From Anisodus tanguticus (taxonomy: Eukaryota > Streptophyta > Magnoliopsida > Solanales > Solanaceae): a stretch of DNA of 64,000 bases. Every line of letters begins with the position of its first letter. Within the stretch, counting starts at the first letter, position 1. The translations under genes were made by a program, and so were the position numbers. Under the pieces are notes generated by a model, which saw nothing but the letters and a program-made list of their open reading frames with translations, was not told the origin of the DNA and did not search any database. The DNA lies in NCBI GenBank assembly GCA_034509755.1, contig CM067546.1, positions 28,201,876 to 28,265,875 of the forward strand, given 5' to 3'. Below are positions 44,779-55,993 of the stretch, piece by piece.

Positions 44779-46288
44779 CTACACCAGTTCCAGAATTGGG
44801 CTGGATTGGCCCAATCGCTGGAACTGTTCCAGTGACGGGAACTGGCGACAGAACAGTGGGGCCAGCGGGCAGTGGGCCTGCTGGAGAATTTTGGGTGTGG
44901 GATATGTCCGAAAAATATTGAGTAATATACGGGATATATTATCATCCAAAAAATTATATGAACTAGGCTCGGGAGTATGAACTTTAGTAAAGGGAAATTG
45001 AGTTTCATAAAAAATTACATGGCGATTAATTATGATTTTCTTGGAGGATAAATCAAAGCATTTGTAACCACGATGATTAGACGGATAACCCAAAAACACA
45101 CACGGGGTGGACCAAGCCTGAAGTTTGTTAATTGTGGTGGACGGGAATAACGGATAACACAAGCACCCAAAAAACCCGAAGATGAGAATAAGAATGATTC
45201 TTATTATATAAAATTTGGAGGGGGAAAAATATGTCAGACCTTTGGATGGAATTATATTTAGCGATATGTGGCCATTTGTAGAGCATGATGCCAAAAATAT
45301 GGGGGTATGGAAGCATGAATTAAGGGAGTGCGGACAATGTTATTTATGGAACGAAATTTGCGTTCGGCTTTCCCATTTTGCGAAGATGTATGAGACAAGA
45401 AAAATGAAAATTGATCCCATTATTAGCACAGAACTCCCGAAACATCCTATTGTCATACTCTTTTCCATTATCACATTGAATATTTTTTGTTTCTCTTTTG
45501 AATTGGGTACTAACGAATGCTCTAAATTTTATGAAGACGGAAAACACTTGAGATTTATTTGCAATTGTAAACGTCCACAAAAATTTAGAATAATCATCCA
45601 AAAAGAGAACATAATACCGATGACCTAACGAAATGAGAACATGAGACGTCCATAGGTCGCAATGAATAATATTAAATGGCATTGAAGTATGAGAATTTGA
45701 GTCTACAAATGGAAGCTTAACAATTTTTCCTAACAAACAAGATTGACAAATTGGAGTACGACTCGTACCCTTACAAGAAATAAAACTATTTTTATCTAAA
45801 ACTGATAAAATAGAGGATCCCGGATGACCAAGGCGAGCATGCCACAAGGAAGGAGAAATGGCTGCAAAGGCTGATGGCAAAACTTGACTCGATGGACTGA
45901 AACTAGGCGTGATAGGATAAAGATCTCCCCTACTATCACACCTCATGAGAGGACTCCCCGTCTTGAAATCCTTCATAGAGAAACCAAAAGGATCAAATTC
46001 AACAGAAACGGAATTGTCAGTGGTGAACTTTCGGACAAACACTAAGTTTTTAATCAATTTGGGGGCATGTAAATTATTTTTTAAGATAAGGGGTGGATTG
46101 GGGGGAGACAACGTTTTCTGACCATAACCCTGAATTGGAATAGAGTTTCCATTACCAACAATTATACCCCGAGGTTTGCTCAAATTGGAATAAGATGAGA
46201 GAGTACCTGAATCAGATGTCATGTGGATAGTGGCACCGGTGTCCATATACCAATTTGGGTCCGGTTGAGTCAAACCCAATGTGTGCAT
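44779..46288 (-). pseudogene. Copia-D protease and integrase
   Basis: 314 open codons (46288-45344) with the protease triad MDTGATIHM intact, the zinc-binding HARLGHPGSS...CQSCLLGK block and the core HCDLWTS, FLDDYSKFLW. A shift near 45350 leads into 45294-44779, which carries the C-terminal part (FGFFGCLCYPLFPST, FLGYPSNHRGYKCF). Glu of the DDE triad is next to the frameshift. Confidence 0.83.
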
Positions 46289-47389
46289 TGCGGCCTCGAT
46301 ATCGGTCTGCGTGGGGCCTGCTGCATGGTGAGCTTGCGGAGGCCGGGGCCCAAGTATTCCAGAACTGGGCTGAATTGGGTCGTAGCTGCTGGAACTGGCG
46401 TTTGCGGGCCGGTGGGCGATGGTGGGTCGTGACTGCTGATTGTTGGGCCTGAAAGACTGGCCAGCCCATTGGCTGCCGGAAGCTGCTGGAAAATAGGGGA
46501 TGCTGGCCCACGGCCCATTGCCCCAGCCCCACTGCCATAGGCCCCACTGCTGAGACTAGTAGGGTGGAGGGCCACTATACATTGGACGGGGTCCACTGCC
46601 GGCCTACCGACTACCGGAACCACCACCAGAACCGTCGCATTTTCCCCCGCGGTTTTTGTTATTATTCTTACGATTATTTTTGCCGCCACCATGAGTATGA
46701 TTTTGGCCCGAATTATCAACAAAACCCGAAGAATTTGTGGAGGACGTCATTAGGACGACGGGGCTTGCTCCGATAGCCGCCTTTTTAGCCAAACCGGCTT
46801 CTTCCAAAGTAAGCATGGAGCGGGCTTGATAAAAAGCGGAAAGTGGGTTGCTTTGACGAAGGAGAGTCCCAACGCCATTATAGGCCTCAGAAAGACCGAC
46901 AACTAGTTGTAGAACCAAACGATTATTTGTTACAGGTGCGCCAACGTTACGGAGTTGGTCCGCCAACTCCTTGAGTTTCTTGCAATATGCAGACACGTTT
47001 GGAAATTCTTCCATGCGAACTAGAGAGAATTCCTGCTCGAGTGTGACAACACATGAATGTTGGTTATCTTGGAATATGTCACGCAATCTATTCCAGGTAG
47101 TCATAGCCGTAGTATCTGGCTCAATAATCGTCTGTAAGAGGTCAACCGAAATAGTGGAATTGATCCACTGGAGAACGGTAGCATCAAGAGTAATCCATAA
47201 CTGAGGATCCTCCGCGGGAATAGGTATAGCGGGAGGAACTATGTGATGGATAACTTGATGGGAGATAGCGTGAATTTTAAACAATTCTGCCCACGTCGCA
47301 TATTGGACGTTTTCCATCTCAAGCACAATAGAGATATTATTCTTGACGTTAGAAACCATGAGGGCAGGATGAAAATTGTTCTTAGACAT
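46270..47389 (-). pseudogene. Copia-D gag
   Basis: ATG at 47389 opens 261 codons: MSKNNFHPALMVSNVKNNISI, WAELFKIHAISHQVIHHI, then a Gly/Asn/Arg/Ser-rich tail. A shift near 46610 puts the Pro/Ala-rich end (to 46270) in another frame. No zinc knuckle. Confidence 0.85.
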
Positions 47390-47542
47390 ATTGAAAGAAC
47401 AAAGAAGGAGGGGAAATTTGGGACTAGTAAGAGAGATTTTTTAGAGCGGAAGACGAATTTTGGACAAGACACCCGAGGGGGGGGGGGGGTTCGGCCGAGA
47501 AGGGCACAAAATTTGGGAGAGAAAAAAATTTGTTTAGACCTA

Positions 47543-47556
47543 GTCTCTTGATACCA
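47543..47556 (-). other. Primer binding site of Copia-D
   Basis: TGGTATCAAGAGAC on the minus strand directly after the 5' LTR, close to the initiator tRNA-Met complement with one extra A. Confidence 0.75.
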
Positions 47557-47890
47557 TGAAAGAAATAATCCCCTTGATTATTTTCATTAATTGAAAGGTA
47601 TATATACAAGTTACAAATAGGAGAATCCTATTCCTAAAACCTTATTCTACCATAATTCTAACTATACAATTATGGTAAGTGTATAAGACTAATTAAGGTA
47701 ACATTTACACTATAATATTACATCAATATACACTCCTAATATACTACACAATATACATTGTGGGCTGCCCGTGATGGGCTGATCTGGGCTGTCGAGATGG
47801 GTTGTCCAAGACACTGCTTTCAGTTGTATATTCCCGTGATATACACTATGTATATCAAGTGTATATCACGGGTATAAACCTTGTTTAACA
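47557..47890 (-). repeat. 5' LTR of Copia-D
   Basis: 334 bp with the same 15-bp inverted repeat (47833-47847 and 47858-47872). It lacks an 11-base stretch present in the 3' LTR. Confidence 0.9.
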
Positions 47891-48435
47891 GTAATGTATA
47901 TTTCTTTTTGTTTTGTTTTAATTTAGCTTTTTTACAGTGTGCAAGTGAAGTGATTTTTGGTTGTTTCAATACCTCCTTCAAAAAAAAATTGGTAGGAGAG
48001 AAGGATTTGATTTTGAATAGATAAAATGAGAGGGCTGACACGTGTGTAATGCACCTCCCATTGTGAGACTGAGATTATAATATTAGTGTTGTATTTATTT
48101 CACTTTAAATAAAAATAGGAGGTAAATAAACACCCTTAAAATTATAGTGTGAAACTGAGTTTTTCAGACAAATTTAAGAGGGAATTATGTATTTTCTCTT
48201 TACAATTTAATCACTATATTATTTATATAAGTTGAATGCACCGGCAGTACAAGTAACTCTATTTAATGGAGTAGCATTTAATAGTAATTTCGAATAAATG
48301 GTAAGTAACTTGTTATAGCAAATTAAATTAGACTAATAATGTAAAAAATTATTATATCGTCATTGTGTATAATTTAAATTCAAAAAAAAAAAGAAAAAAA
48401 ACAGGACACTTTTGGCAGAGGAGAGAATAACATAC

Positions 48436-48565
48436 ATGGTGTTCCCATGCCAGCAGCAGTATCATAAAAGGCTGCTTTGGACATTAAGGTTTGGCTGTAG
48501 GAAAATGCTGGCAGAAGCATGATCATGAACATCAAAATACAAGAATATTTAAGAGACTCGTCCAT
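48436..48565 (-). pseudogene. EXLB: EXLB-C exon 1, intact signal-peptide exon
   Basis: ATG at 48565. MDESLKYSCILMFMIMLLPAFSYS is a good signal peptide, followed by SKAAFYDTAAGMGTP. Donor GTATGT. 130 bp gives the phase needed by exon 2. Confidence 0.87.
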
Positions 48566-48650
48566 TTTTGTTCACAAAATGAGAAAGAAGAAGAATTAGC
48601 AAGTGAGAAATTACAGACTTGTGTGATGGAAATTAAGTGAAGGAAGTCCC

Positions 48651-48660
48651 ACATTTATAG
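48651..48660 (-). promoter_or_regulatory. TATA box of EXLB-C
   Basis: CTATAAATGT on the minus strand, about 90 bases upstream of the ATG, as in EXLB-B. Confidence 0.55.
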
Positions 48661-48795
48661 TGAAGTTTTTGAGGAGCTGAGATTCTTCTCTACTATGGAC
48701 AGTGGAAACCAAATGTAAATCAAAGAATAGCCCAAAGATCTTTGATGTTATGTGTTCTTTCTTATTCTTTACTTGATGACACATGATTTCATTTT

Positions 48796-49522
48796 GGGCT
48801 AAGGCATAAGAACACTGTGAATTATGGAGAAATTGTCAATTACACATCTAAATTATTACCTTCTCAACTTAATTTTTCAGTATTATTTACATCCCCTAAA
48901 CTATGGTCCTAGTACGCTCTTGGACTTAATTTTTTTATATTATTTACACCCCTTAATTATTTTGGTTCAGTTTTTGTTGTTGTCTAAGTGTAACTTTTTG
49001 TGGAGTACTTTTGGTCCAGTTTTTCCTGCCGTTTCGATGCTATTTTTGATAGATTTTTGGTCTAGTTTTGGCTACTATTTTGCTGCAATTTTGATCCAAT
49101 GGCATGAATAAGACCAACAACTTGCAAGTTTTATACACTAGATAAATGAAGGAAACTTGTGCAAAATACCATCTTTACAAGCATGACAGTGCTTCATAAA
49201 TGAAGGAAACCTCTGCAAAAAATCAAGAATAATTCATAGATATCAAAACGAGTGTTGCAGCTTCATTGATATAAAAATCAATGTGCACTTAAGTACTGTG
49301 CAATACATCATCTTAATAGACACAAATGTTAAATACAAAAACCAGTGTAGTCTTGTCAATTAAGTTCAGAAAAGTAATAGACCCTCGCATAGTTAGAGAA
49401 TAATATGATCTTTATATAATTTAGGAGTGTAAATAATACGGAAAAATTAGGAGGATAATAAAATCTTCACACATTTAAATGTGTAATTGACAATTTCGAA
49501 AGGAGTTCTTATGCCTTATCCC
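48796..49522. mobile_element. Foldback or Mutator-like MITE upstream of EXLB-C
   Basis: 727 bp. Inverted ends of about 100 bases (GGGCTAAGGCATAAGAAC, ATTGTCAATTACACAT) with a TTCATTTT duplication (48788-48795 and 49523-49530), extending to nine bases if read one base over. No coding capacity. It begins some 230 bases upstream of the EXLB-C start codon. Confidence 0.8.
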
Positions 49523-49530
49523 TTCATTTT

Positions 49531-49729
49531 GTTCATCTCAATTATTACCCACTTTAAACCTACATAAAGAGTATATGAAAAGGACCAATATTAAAAAGAA
49601 AGCTCTCTCTCGTGCTCTCGGCGCATGTTAACTTAATCTGCGCCGGTGGTGGCAGCCTGCCCTATCCACCTCTACCCTACCTACCCCATCTACCCCCACC
49701 TCCCGCACTACCCCCACCCTACCCTACCC
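49531..49729. other. Spacer before the minisatellite
   Basis: Non-coding, with CT-rich TCTCTCTCGTGCTCTC and CTACC-rich runs leading into the tandem array. Confidence 0.5.
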
Positions 49730-51200
49730 ATTCTCAATTTTATATTTTCTATTTTTTTTACTTTTACAAACAATTTATAAAAAATATGGAATTTTTTCTT
49801 ACCTCCCCGTCCTACCCACACCTACCCCCCTCCACCCCCACTCCATTGCCCTAATCCTCAAATTTCTATTTCATATTTTTTTTTACTTTTATAAAAAATA
49901 TGAATTTTTTTCTTACTTTCCCCTACCGCCCTAACCCCCACCTACCCCCTCCACCCCCACTCATCCTCAAATTTTTATTTCATATTTTTTGTTACTTTTA
50001 TAAAAAAAATATGAATTTTTTTCTTACCTGCTCCCCCATACCCCCTCCACTCCATGCCCTACCCCATCTAGGGGTGGGCAAAAAATTTGGAGAACCGAAA
50101 AAACCGAACCGAACCGACTGTTCGGTTTGGTTTTTATTTGATTTTTAAAAAAAAATTTGATTTTTTGAAAAATCGAACCGAATCAAGATTTAGTGATTCG
50201 GTTTGGTTTTTTAATTTTGGATACGAACCGAACCAAAAAATCGAATTAAATATGTATTAATCTTATTTTTTATTTTAGGCTACGACTATATCTTGAATCA
50301 TTGTCATTGAAGTCAATCTATGAAGCTTTTATGGAAGTCGAATGCGGCATGAACTTGATTAACATATCACGGAAGCATTGACATAAAATGTAGGGAGAGA
50401 AAGTAGTTGTAAATTGGTAAAATTTTAAATGGGCATAACTCTGCGCTCGGATGTCCGTTTTACCCGATTTGTTTTTATTTTGCGTATATTTTTTAGACGG
50501 GGCCGGCGTGCCAATTTTTACGAAAACGTCCGTTTTTCCAATGAATTTGTGTTTTCCCCCAAATCGGTTTATAATTTTTCTTTTTCTTTAGTAAACATCT
50601 TACGATATACAATACATTCCAACATCGAAAAATCGTGGTAATATAGGTGTGAATGCCAATTTCAGTGTTGGAAATTCTATTTTTTTTTAAAAACAAAAAA
50701 TTCCCTGACTCGACCCGCCCCGGCCCACTAGAAAAAAATCGATATAATCCTATACGTTCGGCGATATAAACCGAACATATCATTTTTTTTTAAAGTTGGA
50801 TTCGATTTTTTTTTAAAAAATGATTTTTATTCGGTTTATATTTTTCGGATACAAAATCGATATACACCCACCCCTACCCCATCCTCAAATTTTTATTCCA
50901 TACTTTTTTACTTTTTATAAAAAAAATATTAAAAATATGAAAAAATTTCTTACCTCCTCCCCCCTCCACCCTCCACCCCATGCCTTACCCCATCCTCAAA
51001 TTTCTATTTCATACTTTTTTACTTTTATAAAAAAATTATTAAATATATGAAATTTTTTCTTACCTCCTCACCCTATCCTCTCCACCTCATGCCCTACCCC
51101 ATCCTCAAATTTCTATTTGATATTTTTTTTTACTTTTATAAAAAAATTATTAAAAATACGAAATTTTTTCTTAGCCCCCAACCCTGCCTCTCACACCACC
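49730..51200 (+). repeat. Minisatellite, about 110-bp unit, six or seven copies
   Basis: Units alternate a C-rich part (CTACCCC(A/C)TCC, CCCTCCACCCC) with an AT-rich part (TCAAATTTCTATTTCATA, TTACTTTTATAAAAAAAT, ATTTTTTCTTACC). The TTTTTCTTACC blocks fall near 49795, 49908, 50017, 50946, 51055 and 51167. Removing the hAT insert gives a steady spacing of about 108-116. Confidence 0.85.
50069..50875. mobile_element. hAT-5, small non-coding hAT-like element
   Basis: 807 bp. Ends TAGGGGTGGGCA and AGGGGTGGGTGT, duplication ACCCCATC on both sides. Rich in CGGTTCGGTTTGG and AACCGAACCG subterminal repeats, typical of hAT elements with TAGGGGTGGGC ends. The duplicated target is a piece of the minisatellite unit. 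Confidence 0.82.
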
Positions 51201-51617
51201 CCTGAAGTTTTAATTTTATATATTTATTTTATTTATATCTAAAAATTTATTTTAAAAAATAGAAATTTTTCTAGAATACATAACTTTAAAAGAACAATAA
51301 CTTTCGTATTAAATTTTTTTAAATATTGAACCCATCGAATTCGAATCATAATCTAGCCAATCTTGATCTAGCTCATTTTAGCGCAAGTAATTTTTGGATG
51401 GATCAAAAGAATTATCAATTTATCAATTCAGTCCAGTTTATCGTGTCCAAATTTAGCCCACCAGAAGTGCATGTACAATATAATCTGTGGGTTAATTTAG
51501 CCTAACCTAGTAACACGGACTCAAAACATATATATGTGTTGAGATATCTACTAAATATGTATAAATGTTAAATTTTAAATCTAGTAACTCAAAATCAGTG
51601 GATTAAGTGGCATGTCA
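51201..51617. other. Spacer left of Copia-E
   Basis: Non-coding. Positions 51262-51355 share about 90 bases with 60738-60830 in the same orientation. Confidence 0.5.
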
Positions 51618-53139
51618 TGTAGGGTTTTGTTGGGTACAAAGCACATAAGTAAGGCACAACGGAAGTTTAAAAGTTTTATTTCTTACTTACTCCAACAATA
51701 ATTCTGGTATGGTTATACAACAATAGAACTTGTAACATAAAATATTTACTTACAAGTTATGATTATCTGGAATCTTTATCTACTATAAGGTGCACACGCG
51801 GTTGCCCTTCCGATTGCAAGCTCCAAGCTTCAATGTACTTCTCTTTCGGAAAGCTAGGAAATCCGGTAGAGGTTCGAGAGTATTTGATTCTAAGTCTCTA
51901 AGGCTTAGAATGTTTTTTCAGAATTTGGTGTGTTGAATAATGAGGTGAATGCCTCTATTTATAGTTGAAAAATAGGTCAAAATCAGATTAGGTTTGACCT
52001 TGGGCCTGACCCAAAAATTGAGGCAGAGGTGCCACGGCCCTAGGATATGGCCGCCGCGACACTCGACTTTATTTTTCGTGCATTCTTAATTAAATCTAAA
52101 ATCCAATTTTGACTTAATTAAAATAATCATTATTCATTTAAATGTCTCGATTCCAAATCGAACATTTTAATTACTCTCTCAATACCACCTTAGATCGAAA
52201 TGGACAATCGACATAGTGTAACTCTACATGCCTTCTCATATCGACATTAATCAAATTAAGGTCTACACGAAACTCCTAGACGGCGCTGAAAGACGAACTC
52301 AATATATGAAGTACGTTTACACGAATCCAGTAAACTTAACCTTTATGTGGTAAGATAAAATCATTTCATTCACGACACACCCCATCAAGCTTAGGATTTG
52401 TCAAGTGTCTATCCAAATGGCTTAATCATTGTATCTCATCTATATTAGTTGACAACTAGACCATATTCTAAATATATCTATTGCGTTGGCCAACGACTTA
52501 GTCAACCTAATATCACTGAGAATCCGAGTGTTCTCTCGAATATACATCCGAGGAATGAATCCTAATCTTGGATCAACTACCATCTTCAATCCATATCGTA
52601 ATGTACCCAATACAAGCCGTATCTCAACCTATAAGGTATTTGAGCTTAGGACGGGATCAAAGTACATTACTTTGTAGACAAGGTGCGTATTGACCTCAAG
52701 TCTAAGGACTTCTATCTCCCACACACTGATCATACTTTAGACAAGTATAACAAACAGTATATCAGCAGGGTATACCAATACTTCCAAAGTATCCATGAGT
52801 CCATCATGAGTAACCATTATTCGTAGCATGTGAGACATACTACATCCTCTAAGGATGTGATGCAAATCACATGTCGACTTATCACATATCATCGATATCC
52901 CATTCTCGATGATCATTAGTCGAGGCTATTTTAAGAGTTACGCTCTATCATTAATATCTCACTCTATTAATGATAACATAAGCTCAAGGGATGCACATTA
53001 ATGAATAATTATAAACAATCAAATAATAATTCCATAATTGCAAATGCCAAAATATTAATCTCCATTAATAAAAATATGAATGTGTATAAAGTACATTTGT
53101 CCTAATACAGATTGTCTCTAGGATATAAATATACTTTCA
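51618..53139 (-). repeat. 3' LTR of Copia-E
   Basis: 1522 bp, starts TGTAGGGTTTTGTTGGG and ends TACTTTCA on the plus strand. High similarity to 58586-60109 and 61016-62567 through the whole length. Confidence 0.92.
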
Positions 53140-53680
53140 ATCTCCCATTTGGCCTAGAGCCAATTTCTAACATATCTAATGCCCATATTCTCAATATGAC
53201 TATTATGCTTGACTAAGCTTAACGGTTTAGTGAATGGATCATCTAGATTATCATCTGTGGGAACATAGTCTAATCTAATCTCTTCAGTCTCCACCATTTT
53301 CCTGAGTATGTGGTACTTTCTTAGTACATGCTTGTTTCTGTTGGTTGATCTTGGTTCCTTAGCTTGCGCGATCGTACTGGTGTTGTCACAATAAACCGTT
53401 ATTGGACAAGTGACACTTGGAACAACTCTTAGTTCCTTCAGGAACTCAGATATCGCGACAGCTTCTTTACCAGCTTCCGATCCAGCAATGTACTCAGCTT
53501 CTGATCAAGCAATGTACTCAGCTTCAGTTGTCGAATCTGCAGTTATAGCTTGTTTGGAACTTTTCCAGCTTACTGCTCCACCATTGAAAATGAATGTGTA
53601 CCCAGATTGAGATTTGTAGTCATCAACATCCGTCTGGAAGCTAGCATCAGTATACCTAGTACATACCAGCTTCTCTTATC
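53140..53680 (-). pseudogene. Copia-E RNase H, with duplicated segment
   Basis: Contains SWKSSKQAITADSTTEAEYIA, YCDNTSTIAQAKEPRST, NKHVLRKYHILR and DPFTKPL. A 24-base segment coding EAEYIA is present twice (53490-53530); the first copy ends in TGA. The polypurine tract AAATGGGAGAT precedes the LTR. Confidence 0.8.
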
Positions 53681-54466
53681 CACCATAGACTAAGAAATAT
53701 TCTTTAGTTCGTCTAAGATACTTAAGAATATTCTTCACTGCTTTCCAGTGTTCTTCCCCAGGATTCTGTTGGAAGTTGCAAGTCATACTAAGTGCAAAGG
53801 CCACATCTGGCCTAGTACAGGTCATGGCATACATGATCGATCCTATAGCGGAAGCATATGGGATCCTTTTCATGCGTTCAAGTTCTACAGTATTAGAAGG
53901 ACTATCCTTTTTAGATAACTTGATGCCTTGTCCCATAGGTAGACCGCATTTCTTAGAGTTTTCCATAGAGAAACGTCTAAGCACTTTGTCTATGTAGACT
54001 GACTGTGACAGCCCCAATAATCTGTTAGGTCTATCTCTATAGATCATAATCCCAGAATGTAGCAGGCTTCACCTAAATCCTTCATCATGAAGGTACTGGA
54101 CAACCACTCCTTGGCTGACTGCATGAGAGTCTTATTGTCTCCCATTATTAATATGTCATCTACATATATGATAATGAAGGCAATACTCTCATCATTGCGT
54201 TTACTATAAACACATGGATCCTCTTTGCTTCTGACGAAATCAAATGACTTGATAGCCTTGTCAAAGCAAATGTTCCAACTCCTCGAGGCTTGCTTAAGCC
54301 CATAAATGGACTTTTGTAGCTTGCATTCGGCATTTGGTTTGGACTCAAGTGAAAAACCCTCAGGTTGTTTCATATACACTTCCTCAACTAGATTACCATT
54401 GAGGAAAGCAGTTTTGACGTCTATCTGCCAAATGTCATAGTCATAATATGCAGCTATTGCAGGCAA
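53676..54466 (-). pseudogene. Copia-E reverse transcriptase
   Basis: Frames 54466-54044 and 54047-53676. DVKTAFLNGNLVEEVYM, YGLKQASRSWNICF and catalytic YVDDILIMG are present. A shift and stop near 54045 break it; the second part holds the connection (GSIMYAMTCTRPDVAFA). Confidence 0.85.
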
Positions 54467-54765
54467 AATCCGAATGGACTTAATCTTAGCAACAGGTGAA
54501 AGGTTTCATCATAATCGACCCTAGGCCGTTGATTATAACCTTTAGCCACCAATTTTGCTTTATAAGTCTATACCTTGCCATATGTATAAATCTTCTTTTT
54601 GAAGACCCATTTGCATCCAATGGGTCTAACCCCTGTTGGCAAAGTTCCAAACTTGATTTATGTACATCGAGTCCATCTCAGATTCCATGGCTTCTTGCCA
54701 TCTCTGCGAATCAATGTCTAACATAGCTTCGCTGTAGGTTGTAGGTTCATCGTCATCAGGAATAT

Positions 54766-55410
54766 CTATCTCATTGTGTGTTTCAATAAGGATATTAAGT
54801 CTTTCAGGCGAACGATGAGTTCTAGTGGTCCTACGTAGTTGAGTATTCTGCGTTTCATGTTTATTACATTCTGATTGTGAGAAGGTTTTTGTGTGTTGGA
54901 CAATCCATCACCTTGAGAGCTTTCAGGAATGCCATTTTCATTTATTTCCTGAATGGAATGATGTACAACCATTGTATAATCTTCCATTGGTTGTGTATGC
55001 GAGCCTTGCATTTCTGCACTATCTTTCACAGCACTCCCACTGGCTGAAGGGCGTACTCTAAGTACCCAATCTTCACCAGATACTCTCACTGAATCATTGT
55101 TTAGGTCATTCGACAGAGGTTCAACTTCCGTGTTATCTTGTGGTTCTTGAATTTCTTCAAGTTCTATCTCTGTGCAGCTATGTTCTTTGTAGACATATTC
55201 TTCTTCAAGGAAAGTTGCGTTCCTGGAAATAATAACCTTATGTTCTCTAGGAAGATAGAAGTAGTATCCTTTAGTTTCCTTTGGATACCCCACAAAATAA
55301 TATTTCTCACTTTTAGATTCCAACTTGTCAGTAAGCATCTTCTTTGCATATGCAGGGCACCCAGGGTCGCATGTGTTTAAGTGCTGGCTTCTTGCCATTC
55401 CATATCTCAT
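54766..55410 (-). pseudogene. Copia-E integrase C-terminal and linker region
   Basis: 214 open codons with YYFVGYPKETKGYYFYLPREHKV and a long acidic, Ser-rich linker (EIQEPQDNTEVE). It overlaps the integrase core frame at 55328-55410. Confidence 0.72.
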
Positions 55411-55993
55411 ATGGAGTTTTCTCTACTGACTTTGAAGGAACCTTGTTCAGAATATAAATTGAGTTTTGCAATGCATATCCCCAAAGGTATGTTGGTAGAG
55501 CTGAGAAACTCATCATGGATCTAACCATATCTAATAGGGTTTGATTTCTCCTTTCACCAACACCATTCATCTGTGGTGTTCCAGGTGGTGTCCATTGTGA
55601 TTGGACTCCATGAAGCTTCAAATAATCCAGAAATTCTTTACTTAAGTATTCACCTCCTCGATCCGATGGAAGTGTCTTGATACTTGTTTCAAGTTGCTTC
55701 TCTACTTCTGACTTGTACTCCTTGAATTTCTCAAAGGCTTCAGACTTATGTTTCATAAGATACAAATGCCCAAACCTTGTGAAATCGTCTGTAAAAGTGA
55801 TGAAGTAAGGGAAGCCTCCCTTAGCTTGAGTTGAAAATGGCCCACATACATCGGTATGGACCAACTCAAGTACCTCTTTGGCTCGCACCCCTTTCCTAGA
55901 AAGTGGCTTGTTGGTCATCTTTCCTTTCAAGCAAGATTCGCAGTTACCATAGGACTCCAAGTCAAATTGTTCGAGGTAGTCCAACTTCCTCAA
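55328..55993 (-). pseudogene. Copia-E integrase core
   Basis: The zinc-binding HHCC part (LWHCRLGH, CESCLKGKMTNK; its first half extends to about 56060), then HTDVCGPF, TFTDDFTRFGHLYL and NGVGERRNQTLLDM, which give D, D and E. The catalytic triad is kept. A break separates it from protease at about 56070. Confidence 0.85.

Larger units (their letters stand above)
42713..47890 (-). mobile_element. Copia-D, full-length copia element
   Basis: 5178 bp with perfect duplication GTAAT (42708-42712 and 47891-47895). LTRs at 47557-47890 (5') and 42713-43057 (3') differ at about a dozen positions plus one small indel, so the insertion is fairly old yet the best kept of its family. Primer site, gag, protease, integrase, RT and RNase H are all in order. 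It lies inside the long-inverted-repeat element in EXLB-C intron 1. Confidence 0.95.
38540..48210. mobile_element. Long-inverted-repeat element, split by hAT-2 and Copia-D
   Basis: About 100-150 bases around 38540-38602 plus 42045-42130 occur again in inverse orientation at about 48090-48206 (shared TTTCACACTATAATTTTA, GTTTATTTACC and AAA(C/T)TTGTC(C/T)GAA). Without hAT-2 and Copia-D the element is about 1 kb. Ends and target duplication are not resolved. Could be a Mutator-like or foldback element. It lies inside intron 1 of EXLB-C. Confidence 0.5.
35006..48565 (-). pseudogene. EXLB: EXLB-C, expansin-like B locus with an 11.3-kb intron 1
   Basis: Third EXLB copy. Exons 48565-48436, 37143-37034, 36250-35939 and 35192-35006 match EXLB-B in order, lengths and phases of the first three. 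Intron 1 runs from 48435 to 37144, is full of transposons and its donor GTATGT is intact. Its acceptor is changed from ATCAG to ATCAA. Exon 4 has a short deletion (about seven codons after WIS) and one extra base that leads to TGA within about 34 codons. Exons 1 and 3 are open and the TATA box is kept, so the gene may have died recently. Alternative: a cryptic acceptor and a truncated protein. Exon 1 may belong to a separate fragment, but the matching phase makes this less likely. Confidence 0.8.

Noticed and set aside
45215..45628. 137-codon plus-strand open frame
   Set aside because: Antisense shadow of Copia-D integrase.
52486..52677. 63-codon open frame on the plus strand, repeated at 59456-59647
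   Set aside because: It lies antisense in the LTRs, starts with TTG, and the third LTR has a stop in the same frame. Its conservation follows from the LTR copies.
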